From Adiantum capillus-veneris (lineage: Eukaryota > Streptophyta > Polypodiopsida > Polypodiales > Pteridaceae): a stretch of DNA of 64,000 bases. How positions within the stretch are numbered: the stretch's first letter is position 1; the number at the start of each line of letters is the position of its first letter. The translations under genes were made by a program, and so were the position numbers. The stretch is from contig CM043942.1 of assembly GCA_014529385.2 (NCBI GenBank), positions 29,007,469 to 29,071,468 of the forward strand, written 5' to 3'. This document shows, piece after piece, positions 1-9,576 of the stretch. The notes under the pieces are model-generated. The model saw nothing but the letters and a program-made list of their open reading frames with translations, had not been told where the DNA came from and made no database searches.

Positions 1-721
1 GAGTGTTCCTTTGGAACTTAATAATTGTGAAGGAGATTCGATATCTATGCTTGAGAGAGAAATTAATACAATCATAGTTATAGTGGAAAATCTTATTAAA
101 ACGAAATAAATTTCATAAAATTTAGCAGGTGCTTGTACAAGCAAGCTAAGTTGGTTGAGAGGTTAACATGTCTAGCTATCATGGATCTAATTGTTATCTT
201 CTAGATTTATGAACATAGTTGCTGACATGCATGAGATCTTAGACAATATTTTAGGGAGGAGTCCAAGTTAAAAAGCAAAGAGGCAGTAAAAGGGTTGTGG
301 CAAGCTCCAGTTTACTAGTTAGCAAAAGTTTATCTCGCTTAACTTCCCTGGCAACTTGTGCAACATTGGTTTCTAAGCTACCTCTTAATTCTATGAGACC
401 TTCTAATTGCAAATTTAAGGTTAAAATAAAGCTTCAATAGGTGCCTTGCAAGGACCTCCAGGATGCTGCTTGATTTGATCATTTGATCCTATGACCTAGT
501 CCATTTAATCATGAAAAAAAAATCCAGTGCATTGCTTGCCATCACATTGCAGGTGTTGTTGTACTATCATCTATTGTCAACACCTCAACATCATGCCATC
601 TCGCCATCGTTTTCCCAAGAGGCACACAGTTGAATTATCTGCCTATCTGTGGCACCGCTTTCTTCGCTTGATGCGCCAACTTTCTTTGCTAGTGGCACCG
701 CATGCTACAACACATCCCTAG
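1..721. other. Non-coding stretch, nothing recognised
   Basis: AT-rich sequence with no long open frame. The only ORF (527-721, 64 residues) is rich in Cys and His but has no domain I recognise and no supporting signal. It is most likely chance. Confidence 0.5.
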
Positions 722-1003
722 TTTGCTTCGCGTTTTTTTTAAACAAATGACTCTACCCATATGACCCTACCCCTCCCTAGTCTTATCCCTACCCGCATGA
801 CCCTACCCTTCTTGCAGTCGTTTTTGTTTTAAAGAAATGACCCGCATGACGCTACCCCTCCCTAGTATTCTCCCTACCCTCATGACCCTACCCTTCCCTG
901 GTCTATTACTGCAACCAGTCCGCACCGACGGGGACTGGTTTGCAGCAACAGACCAGGGAGGGGACGGGTCATGAGGGTAGGGTGGTTTTTTTTAAAAGTA
1001 TTA
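722..1003. repeat. Foldback palindrome with CCCTACCC-type repeats
   Basis: A short motif of the type GACCCTACCCCTCCCTAG recurs about five times at 740-905 and returns inverted at 945-985. The two sides meet in a long imperfect hairpin (about 870-985). Its left arm runs CCCTACCCTCATGACCC, then CCCTGGTCT, then AACCAGTCC. Its right arm is the reverse complement and the loop is only a few bases. Both outer flanks carry a T-run followed by AAA. This looks like a foldback element or MITE, but no target duplication was found. The inner core recurs at 16370-16426. Confidence 0.6.
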
Positions 1004-1200
1004 TTTTGGTCTTCAGATTGCAGCAATCCACTTGGTACAGCCCTGGCTTCTCTGTGTGCATCGTAGGATGCATGGACCTGAAGATTGACGCTCCCTACGC
1101 TTGAGAGTTTGGGCGCGTGGCCCTTGCTACACTTCGGCCCTTCGCCTCAAAAGTCGAACGCAGCGTGATCACCACCCAATGAGTCCCAAAACTCCAACCC

Positions 1201-1424
1201 GCATGTCGTGCTTGACTGGCCAATGAAATGGAGCCCACGACCTGCCTTGTTGCAGCTGCACAACGGCCTACTTTAACTTCTAGGTGATTCTTAAAAAAAA
1301 CAAAAACATGTTGGATTGGTGAACCTGCTAGAACCATGACCTAATGGAACTTGCATGTCATTCTTGACTGTCCAATGAAATGGAGCCCACGACCTGCCTT
1401 GCTACAGCTGTGCAACTGCCTTAT
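1201..1424 (+). repeat. ~72-bp direct duplication
   Basis: A segment starting GCATGTC and containing CCAATGAAATGGAGCCC is present at 1201-1272 and again at 1353-1424, an offset of 152 bases with few differences. A neighbouring segment (1281-1336, starting TAGGTGATTC and ending near GGTGAACCTGCTAGAACC) is repeated at 1801-1856. These look like segmental duplications in old intergenic DNA. No protein is evident. Confidence 0.7.
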
Positions 1425-1904
1425 ACCTTTTGATTCTCTATCATGTGTGTCGCATTCTCTTTGACCTTAATAACCGACTCATCTTTCTGTACATCAGAAG
1501 GCAGCACTGCTTCCTTCACCTGCTGCACAACAGTGGGCAATGGCTGCACGTCTGATCCAAGCTCTACTTCTGGAGATGGCATCTACTGCCCTTGAAGCTC
1601 ATATTCATTCAGAATTTCATCAATACTATATTGCATGCTTGCTGCACTTTTGGAAGCTTGAAGGTGGCCATGGGCCGGGCCCTATTGTTGTTGTTCATAT
1701 TCTATCCAGCGGCGCGATAACCTGCGGGGTCTGATGGGTGCTGCATTGGGTTGGCTGAAGCGGATTCCTGCAAACAAAGTTGAAGCAATGCAACAAAAAG
1801 TAGGTGATTTTATAAAAAAACAAAAACCTGTTGGATTGGTGAACCTGCTGGAACCGTTCTGCACCGGCCCGGGTTTTGGCAGGTTTCACAAGAGCAGAGT
1901 CAAC

Positions 1905-2634
1905 ATTGTGAGAGGCTAGCGAGCAAAAAAGGAACGGGCAATATTTGAAGAGCTGGCCAGTCTTTGAGCGAATGTGTACACATGTGCACGATCAGAGGAA
2001 GAGTGGGAAGCTGCTAGTTTCAATGTTAAGGGATCCACCCAAGGAAGATGCTTCATCTCGGGAGTAGACAGAGGCCTTATTTCGTGATGTTTCCTCAGCC
2101 TTCAATGGAAAGCTCAATATTTTAGTGAATAATGTGGGCATGAATATAAGAAAGCCTACTGTGGAGTACCCGGTAGAAGATTTCTCTCGGATCATTCCCA
2201 CGAATTTCTAGTCATCCTATCATAATGCCACCATAATGCTCAGCTGACACATCCTCTTCTAGAAGCATCAGGAAAGGGAAATCTTGTTTTTGTTTCATCA
2301 GTAGTAGCAGCCTACAGGTGTTGTTGCAATTTTTTTTTTGTTCTTTGTACGCTACAAGTAAAGGTTCTATGAATCAAATTGCAAAGAATCTTGCCTGTGA
2401 GTGCGCCAAGGATGGCATTCAAGTAACCATTGTGGATCCCTAGTGCTTAAAGATAGGGGCTTAACAAGGCAAACTATATGCCGGACACCTCTAAGGCAAG
2501 TTGGAGAACCATTCGAAGTTGCCTCAATTGCAGTGGCATTCTTATGTCTTCCCACTGCAGGATTTCAGAGTGGTCAAGTTATCACAATCGATGGTGCTAT
2601 GTCTGTAAATGGCTTCTTCCCTATAGATGATTGA
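1905..2634 (+). pseudogene. Tropinone-reductase-like SDR pseudogene
   Basis: This is a broken copy of a plant short-chain dehydrogenase/reductase of the tropinone-reductase-like group, NAD(P)H-dependent enzymes acting on small ketones and alcohols. Visible pieces in order are AIFEELASL, a TGA, then ANVYTCAR (about 1938-1991); [20 protein letters not shown] (2101-2160), which matches the family NNxGxxxRKP motif; the catalytic YxxxK as YATSK (2348-2362) with SMNQIAKNLACECAKDGIQV; and the C-terminal VGEPFEVASIAVAFLCLP...DGAMSVNGF (to 2634). TGA near 1965, TAG at 2209 and TAG at 2441 interrupt it, and the reading frame changes several times. Only the last 78 codons are open. The N-terminal Rossmann glycine motif is not recognisable. 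I am confident of the family; the substrate is unknown. Confidence 0.8.
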
Positions 2635-2729
2635 GATCTGTTGAGTATTCAATTTCCACACACACACACAGAGACTGCCCGATGTATTGTGCTACCATGA
2701 CAATGTCAATTTCTAAAAATACCTACACT

Positions 2730-2985
2730 TTGCAGGTAATGTTTGTAGTTTTTTTGCACCCTTCCACTAGCGATAGACTTTTCGATTTGATTTGAGTTGG
2801 TTTCGCGTTGCCCCATGTTGGTTTTATTGATGCGTATTTAGCTTTGTTCATGGATTCATTGGCAATGACAAGCTCATGGGGTTGGGGAGTCATTTTCTCA
2901 TTAGAGGGATTTGAACTCACGCACAAGATTGCATGAGTAATTCTCATAAGTGAACCAACCAAACCACTTCTTGGCTCTTAGCTTC
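2730..2985 (-). mobile_element. Possible tRNA-derived SINE
   Basis: Read on the minus strand, about 2970-2890 resembles the head of a tRNA-derived SINE: a box-A-like AAGAAGTGGTTTGGTTGG, then about 45 bases later a box-B-like GAGTTCAAATCCC. A tRNA-unrelated body follows and ends in a short A-run near 2750. I found no clear target duplication, so the ends are approximate. Confidence 0.4.
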
Positions 2986-3089
2986 CAAATGTACATATAA
3001 GAAAAGAAAACTTCTCAAAGCAATTCAATAAAATGATGATGGAGGGAGGCAACACTATTGTGATCGGTGCTACCATGCATGGTGAAGGT

Positions 3090-3776
3090 CACCTTGGAGG
3101 AGCTTGTTTTTGTCAAGCGTGAAACAAGGGATTTTCAATTACGTATGCTTGCATCTTGCCAAAGTATTGCACTTCTATTTAGGGGGTTGCATGGGGATAA
3201 ATTACCTCTCTACATAAGGTGTCGGCATTTGCTCCCTAAAAAAACATCACACTGCCCACAAGGCCCATGCGCCAATACAGAGGTCTACTAGGAGATTCTA
3301 TTTTTGTTATGGATAAAGTAAAAGCTACATCAGAGAATATTTTAAAGCGCACAACTCTTGATTATGTACCACACTATGGATGCAAAATTGCTCTAGATGG
3401 TTGGATAAATTGTAAGAAGAAACCATTGATTAATGTGATGTTGATTTGTCCAAGAGGATCCATCTTTCTTAAAGCGATAAACACATCCCTAAAAGAGAAA
3501 ACTAGTGGATATCTTGCTGGTGTATATGAGCGTTTGATCAGAAGAGCAGGGGAACCTAAAAATGTGACGGCCATTGTCACAGATAATACATCTAGCTACA
3601 AAGCATCTTGAAAAGCAATTGAAGCAAAGTATCCAAAGATTACATGGTCTCCATGTGCTTCCCACACTTTGAATCTGCTCTTAAAGGACTTTGGCAAAGT
3701 TCCTTCTATTGTGCTTCTATTAAGAAAACTCTTCTAGATGCAAACCACTTGGTGAAGTTTATTTCAATTCTCAATG
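3090..3776 (+). pseudogene. hAT-type transposase fragment (DUF659)
   Basis: The open stretch 3267-3608 and its continuation match the DUF659 segment typical of plant hAT-related transposases. Recognisable pieces are IALDGWINCKKKPLINVML, FLKAINTS, the conserved VTDNTSSYKAS, then after a TGA (3609-3611) KYPKITWSPCASHTLNLLLK in the same frame. A further frame shift near 3715 leads into IKKTLLDANHLVKFIS. The N-terminal BED zinc finger and the C-terminal dimerisation domain are absent. No terminal inverted repeats or 8-bp target duplication could be assigned. This is an old, dead fragment of a cut-and-paste transposase. Confidence 0.75.
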
Positions 3777-4136
3777 TAGTTGTGCCACAAGCTGCATTCG
3801 CTCTTTGATTCCAGGTTTGGCTTTGATTTCTGGATGAACCATACTCTCAAAGCTTCTAGTGACTTGACCCAATAATTGCTTTATTGTGTTATGCATGACT
3901 TCATTAGTGCGTAGAGCTGGGTCAAATGAAACAGGGAATGCACTGCACAGTTTCAGCCAGCATTGCTCCACAAGTTCAATCACAAAGTTATCAAACTTTG
4001 CTTGCAGTGGATCAAATGCCCAATGCAAATGATTGTATGGAGTTTCATAGAGAGATAAAACTAGAGCATCACAAATGATTTTGCGATGCTGACGTGTTAA
4101 CTTTGTCTCTACCATGACTGAAGCCTGAAAATACAT
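3771..4136 (-). CDS. Unrecognised 121-residue ORF
   Basis: This minus-strand ORF directly abuts the end of the hAT fragment. It has balanced composition (e.g. QASVMVETKLTRQHRKIICD and FPVSFDPALRTNEVMHNTI) and no low-complexity bias, but I recognise no family, signal peptide or membrane segment. It could be an exon of a decayed gene or a transposon passenger. It could also be chance. Nothing around it supports expression. Confidence 0.2.
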   Translation of the reverse strand: MYFQASVMVETKLTRQHRKIICDALVLSLYETPYNHLHWAFDPLQAKFDNFVIELVEQCWLKLCSAFPVSFDPALRTNEVMHNTIKQLLGQVTRSFESMVHPEIKAKPGIKERMQLVAQLH

Positions 4137-4261
4137 GAAGCAAATAAAATTAAGGTAGATCTAGAATAAACATAACTTTTGACATATATGATTGTAAATA
4201 GAAAAAAATAAAAATATTTCATGAACAATAATAACAACCAGCAACGAAAGATCTAAAAATA

Positions 4262-5092
4262 TACAACTTCTCCATGTAGTGCGACGCGGTGGTCAACAAC
4301 AGCCAGAGACAAAAAATCTATTAAAACCAATCTCCCTGCAGTGCGACGTGGTAGTCAGGAGTAGTTAGGGATGAAGGATTTAAAACACCTAGCCCCTCTC
4401 TGTAGTGCGACACGGTGGTCAACAACAGGCAGAGATGAGAAACTTATTAAATCTATTCAACCTAAAATGTGATGCGATGGTCAACAATAGCCAGGAGCGA
4501 AGGATGTAAGATACCTAACCCCTCCCTGCAGTGCAATGTGGTGGCCAGCAACAACCAGAGATGGAGAATCTATTAAATCCAATCTTCTTGAAGTGCGATG
4601 TGACAGTCAACAAAAGCCAAGAACGAAGAATTTAAAAACCCTAAACCCCTCCCTGCAGTGCAACACTATGGTCAACAACAACCAGAGACAAGGAGTTTAT
4701 TAAATCCAATCTTGTTGCGGTGCGATATGATGGTCAGCAACATTCAAGAACGAAGGATTTAAAAACCCTAAACCCCTCCTTATAGTGCGGCGCAATGGTC
4801 AACAACCACCAGAGATGAAGAATCGATTAAATCCAATCTTCCTCTGTAGTGCAATGCAGTGGTCAGCAACAACCAGGAAGAAAGGATGTAAGATATATAT
4901 AATATAATCCCTCCCTATAGTACGACTCAGTGGTCGGCAACAACCAGAGATGGGAAATCTAATTGCACATCCTAAGCTACTCCTTGTAGTGCAACACGGA
5001 GGTCAACAGGAGTCAAGGACGAAGCGTCTAAAGTCTAAAACCTCCTTGCAATGTGTCACGAGGATCAACACAGCCAATGATAAGTTTCTAAA

Positions 5093-5176
<84 letters not shown>

Positions 5177-5205
5177 AACGTGACACGGGGGCCAACAAAG
5201 TCAAA
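4262..5205 (+). repeat. Degenerate minisatellite, ~64-bp unit, about 14 copies
   Basis: A unit containing TGYAGTGCGACGYGGTGGTCA followed by ACAACAGCCAGAGAYGAAG recurs with a spacing of about 62-70 bases. Its GTGC..GGTCA core begins near 4276, 4338, 4403, 4467, 4529, 4593, 4656, 4719, 4786, 4848, 4919, 4988, 5050 and 5178. Alternate units carry either CTATTAAATCCAATC or GGATTTAAAAACCCTA, suggesting a higher-order dimer. The last interval is expanded by the (CT)n tract at 5093-5172. Confidence 0.85.
5093..5172 (+). repeat. (CT)n microsatellite
   Basis: About 80 bases of almost pure CT, with one early TT interruption, lie inside the minisatellite array. The ORF across it, with a poly Ser-Leu run, is an artefact. 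Confidence 0.97.
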
Positions 5206-6044
5206 GAGAGTGCACTAACCTGCAAACTACATTGAGGTGCAAGCAAAGATCCAAACCAACAACACTAGCAAATATAACATCAAAGAAAAAAACATGAAAA
5301 AGAATCAGAATTGATTGCTTGACTACTTGCTCTCTCTCTTTGTCTCTATCCTGGATGTCACTGTCGTGAAAGTTTGTTCCTGTCGCGGCGCCTTTTTTGA
5401 TAAAGCAAAAAAATTTGATCGAAATATATTTCAATCAAAATATGTTTCCATCAAAATATGTTTTATTCGAACATAAGCGTATAATACGGGTATACATCAT
5501 ATAATATCAAATTATACGTACAATTTTGTTATACGGATGTATAAATGCAAGTGAGCACAAAACAAGCTATGAAAGTTGATTGGCTATGCAAAATCAAATC
5601 CTAATACTAAAATACAGTGCCAAATTTGATTTCAATGTAGATTCCAATATCAGATGTTCCTCCTAGTTGGCTTATCGAAGACAAACTTGAAGTCGTGCTA
5701 GCTTGGATGTTCTAAAACTTACTTGGCGGGATGGCCAAATTGTGGGACCGATTTATGCAGCATGCATGGAAACTCCTTCAATTTTGCTTGCCAAAAAACA
5801 AATGTGTGTCAAGATTTGAAGAAACTGTCACGCTCACAAAGCTTTGTTGACTTGTGAAGCTGGGCTACAATTCCAAAATTTGAAGCTGTGAAGGCTTCAA
5901 TACCAACCTTGAGGGCTTCAATATTTGAGAGAGGGACTATTCTATAGAGTAGGAACACACTCTCTTGATCACTTAAGGCCAAATTAAGTTGGCCTTGCAT
6001 ATGAAATCAAGAGCTTCACAACTATGACATGACGGATCAATGCG
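5206..6044. other. Non-coding AT-rich stretch
   Basis: I see no gene here. Short imperfect repeats of AAAATATGTTT occur at 5420-5465. Minus-strand ORFs of 60-77 residues show no recognisable domain. Confidence 0.5.
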
Positions 6045-6046
6045 CA

Positions 6047-6049
<3 letters not shown>

Positions 6050-6083
<34 letters not shown>
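6050..6083 (+). repeat. (GA)n microsatellite
   Basis: Uninterrupted GA dinucleotides, about 34 bases. Confidence 0.97.
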
Positions 6084-6086
<3 letters not shown>

Positions 6087-6841
6087 ATGTTGGTGATGCA
6101 TGCCTTGCTAGGCATGGGCCGCTAGAAAGGCGAATTGTGGTGCTCTTCTCCTTGGACACCCAACAAGCTTGCTCACACACCAATTAAATCCGGGCCACAA
6201 ACACGCGCATGTGTGTCTTAGAGATGATACCCACGGTCACACTATGTTGATATAGCTTTCCTTTTTCATCTTTCTTCTCCACCTTTGCATGCATGCCCCA
6301 AAAAAGTGATCTATTATTTGCACCAATGTGGCATGCACACATATTCCCTGTGCAATTTTGTTTTGAAAATCTCTTGTTATTTTTTATCTCCATCTAACGT
6401 CCTTACCATCCTTGAACTTGGGGCAAAATGCATTAATTACAGATCACTACAAGAGGTCACTTAAATTCCAGCGCTTTACCACTGGCGGGCGCCAGTATAT
6501 GTGTAGATATGTATGGAGGGAGACAAAGTTTTTAAAAATTTTGATTTTCAAATTTTCAATGCATGTTCCAGTGCCTATTCTGACGTCAGCGCACATGCAC
6601 TTTCCGACGCTGTCTCCGGTGCGGTTTTCGACGCCTATACTGATTTTTGTACCGGCGGTACCTACAAAAAACAAAACCGTCGGCTTTCTCTACGCATTTC
6701 TTCTTCTTGCACCGTTTCTCAAGCTCTCTCCTTCCTCACCTCTAACAGATCTGGTGCGAAATAAGCTGTCGGAAGTGCTAATCTTGCTTGTGGGTTAGCC
6801 CATAACACTAAGGTGAGATTGTTTTCATGTTTACTTGTAGA

Positions 6842-6859
6842 TTTAGGGTTTAGGGTTTA
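6842..6859 (+). promoter_or_regulatory. Telo-box-like TTTAGGG doublet
   Basis: Two consecutive TTTAGGG units followed by TTT lie about 400 bases inside the left CACTA end. In plants such telo-boxes occur in promoters and near interstitial telomere repeats. A regulatory role here is inference only. Confidence 0.3.
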
Positions 6860-7129
6860 ACTTTGTGTTTGTGTGTGCATTTTTGCAGGTTCCAGGACAT
6901 TTACAACTTCTTTTATTTCTCAAATAGGACGAATGTGAGTGCTCGAACCTCTAAATGCATATTAAATTTATTTAAATTAATTTGTATATTAATAAAAGAA
7001 AATTTTATGCTTTAAACTTTGAATGAATTAAAAGAAATTACGGTTTGTGATGTGAAATTTTATTTTGAATTATGAAAAAAATTTGTTTTGGTTTCTGAAA
7101 AAATCTTATTTTAAAGAAATTTCGTTTAT

Positions 7130-7330
7130 GTTTTAGGTTAAGTTTAGGTTAGGTTATCTTATACGTTATGTTAGGTTAAGTTGAGTTACGTAAGGTTAGG
7201 TTATACGTTAGGTTAGATTAGGCTAGGTTATCTTACACGTTAGGTTAGAAGCTACGTTAAGTTAAGCTACATTAGGTTAGGCTAGGTTAAGCTACGTTAA
7301 GTTAGGTTAGTTTAAGCTACGTTCGACAAT
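7130..7330 (+). repeat. TTAGG/TTAGGTTA-like degenerate tract (left block)
   Basis: Dense irregular iterations of GTTAGGTTA, GTTAAGTTA and TACGTTAGG run for about 200 bases immediately before the palindromic array. The pattern resembles, but is not, plant telomere repeat (TTTAGGG). Confidence 0.85.
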
Positions 7331-8736
7331 ACGACAAGTCATAGAGCTTACCCACAGCGCATATTAAAAACAACACAATGGCGATCCGTTTGTCAATACG
7401 GCAAGCCATAGAGCTTGCCCACAATGCATATGTGTTGTGGGCAAGCTCTATGGCTTGACGTATTGCCAAACGGCTCGCCATTGTGTTTTCTATATGTCTG
7501 CAAGCGCTTTTCAAATCCTAAAATAGCTAAGTGGCCCTAAAAACAACACAATGGCAAGCATTTTGGCAATACGGCAAGCCATAGATCTTGCTTACAATGC
7601 ATATGCATTGTGGGCAAACTTTATGGCTTGTCGTATTGCCAAACGGCTCTTCATTGTGTTGTTTATATGTTTGCGAGCGATTTTCAAGCGCTAAAATTGC
7701 CTCGTGTCCCTAAAAACAACACAATGGCGATCCGTTTGTCAATACGGAAAGCCATAAAGCTTGTCCACAAGGCATATGCATTGAGGGCAATCTCTATGGA
7801 TTGCCATATTGCCAACAACTTGCCATTGTATTGTTTTTATGTCCACAAGCAATTTTCAAGCCCTAAAATAGCTAAGCAACCCTAAAAACAACACAATGGC
7901 AAGCTGTTTGGCAATATGACAAACCATAGAGTTTTCCCACAATGCATATGCATTGTGTGTAAGCTCTATGGTTTACCCTCTTACAGTCATTGTGTTGTCT
8001 ATATGTCCGCGAGCAATTTTCAAGCTTTAAAATTCCCTCGCGGCCCTAAAAACAACACAATGGAGATCCGTTTGGCAAAACAAAAATCCATAGAGCTTGC
8101 CCACAATGCATATGCATTGTGGGCAAGCTCTATGGCTTGCCGTATTGCCAACGGCTGGCCATTGTGTTGTTTATATGTTTGCGAGCGATTTTCAAGCACT
8201 AAAATTGACTCATGTCCCTAAAAACAACACAATGGCGATCTGTTTGGCAATACGCCAAGCTATAAATCTTGCCCACAAGGCATATGCATTTTAGGCAAGC
8301 TCTACGGCTTGCCATATTGCCAAAGACTCTCCATTGTGTTGTCTATATATTTGTGAGCGGTTTTCAGGCCCAAAAATCGCTTCCCAACCCTAATTGGCAA
8401 GCCATAGAGCTTTCCGACGTCGCATATGCATTGTGGGCAAGTTGTATGGCTTTTAGTTTTGCCAAACGTCTCACCATTGTGTTGTTTTTATGTCTGCGAG
8501 CGGTTTTCAGGCCCAAAAATCGCTTCCCAACCCTAATGGGCAAGCTCTACAGCTTGCCATATTGCCAAAGACTCTCCATTGTGTTGTCTATATATCTGCG
8601 AGCGGTTTTCAGGCCCAAAAATCGCTTCCCAACCCTAATTGGCAAGCCATAGAGCTTTCCGACGTCGCATATGCATTGTGGGCAAGTTGTATGGCTTTTA
8701 GTTTTGCCAAACGTCTCACCATTGTGTTGTTTTTAT
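7322..8736 (+). repeat. Array of ~172-bp units, each a large palindrome
   Basis: Units begin near 7364, 7540, 7711, 7884, 8047 and 8219 with AAAAACAACACAATGGC. Two further variant units lie at about 8395-8530 and 8636-8735. Within a unit the left half (ACACAATGG, TTTG.CAATACGGCAAGCC, ATAGAGCTTGCCCACAATGC) is followed, around the centre ATGCATATGCAT, by its reverse complement (GCATTGTGGGCAAGCTCTAT, GGCTTGCCGTATTGCC, CCATTGTGTTG). Each unit could therefore form a hairpin with arms of about 55-60 bp. The halves are joined by a non-palindromic spacer (TTTTCAAGCRCTAAAATYGC...CCC). ORFs crossing the array are translations of the repeat, not genes. Confidence 0.9.
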
Positions 8737-8960
8737 GTTAGGTTAGGTCAGGTTAGCTTTAGGTTATAGGTTAGGTTAGAGCTAGCGACAAATTAATAGT
8801 AGAAAAAACACAAACGTACTTCGAAGATGACTTGTGTATTTCTAAAAACACAAACGAACTTTTGTTAGGTTAGGTTATACGTTAGGTTTAGGTTATAAGT
8901 TAGGTTACATTAAGTTAGGTTAGGTTTAGGTTATAGGTTAGGTTAGAGCTAGCGACAAAT
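8737..8960 (+). repeat. TTAGG-like degenerate tract (right block)
   Basis: The same GTTAGGTTA-type iterations as at 7130-7330 resume after the palindromic array. The phrase TTATAGGTTAGGTTAGAGCT followed by AGCGACAAATTAATAGTAGA occurs twice (about 8764 and 8932), so the block is itself partly duplicated. Confidence 0.85.
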
Positions 8961-9002
8961 TAATAGTAGAACAAACGCAATCAGACTTCAAAAATGCACA
9001 CA

Positions 9003-9500
9003 GACTTCAAGAACCTTAATATATAGTCATTGACAAATAATGACGAGATTATTACCCTGTGGTCCTAATCTTCGTGCACCTTTAGACCGAGGTGTGCGGG
9101 GATCGGGCCTGGCTAGAGAATGTGACGTTGTTAGAGCTAGCAGCAAATAGTAGAAAAAATGCAATCGGACTTCAAAAGTACACACAGACTTCAAGAACCT
9201 TAATATATAGTCATTAACCAATAAAGACGAGATTATTACCATGTAATCCTAATCTTCGTGCACCTCTAGACCGAGGTATGCGGGGATCGGGCCTGGCTAG
9301 AGAATGTGAGGTTGTTAGAGCTAGCAGCAAATAGTTGAAAAAATGCAATCGGACTTCAAAAGTGCACACAGACTTCAAGAACCTTAATATATAGTCATTG
9401 ACCAATAAAGAAAAGATTATTACCCTTTGGTTCTATTCTACCTGCACCTCTAGACCGAGGTGTGTGGGGATCGGGCCTGGCTAGAGAATGTGAGGTTGTC
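9003..9500 (+). repeat. 184-bp tandem repeat, nearly three copies
   Basis: GACTTCAAGAACCTTAATAT begins at 9003, 9187 and 9371, giving a 184-base period. Each unit continues with GACGAGATTATTACC, GACCGAGGTGTGCGGGGATC and GGCCTGGCTAGAGAATGTGA. The third copy is cut short just before the TNP2 start. The copies differ at only a few positions, so the amplification is younger than the palindromic array. Confidence 0.92.
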
Positions 9501-9576
9501 AGTAATTGTCATGTACTTAGTAGTGTGTAACAACTACAGTGTTTTATTTATTTATTGCATCATTTGTAGATAAAGT

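Noticed and set aside
6412-6798. ORFs on both strands across the left CACTA end (up to 128 residues)
   Set aside because: They cross the transposon boundary and consist of subterminal repeat sequence. No domain is present.
7610-8741. Several plus-strand ORFs of 65-127 residues that resemble one another
   Set aside because: They are translations of the palindromic repeat units in different frames. The similarity follows from the DNA repeat, and stops and starts vary between units.
7130-8960. Interstitial telomere
   Set aside because: The repeats are degenerate GTTAGGTTA/GTTAAGTTA, not runs of TTTAGGG, and they lie inside a defined CACTA element.
7322-9500. CRISPR array
   Set aside because: Units are long, palindromic and lack short unique spacers. 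The context is a plant-type transposon.
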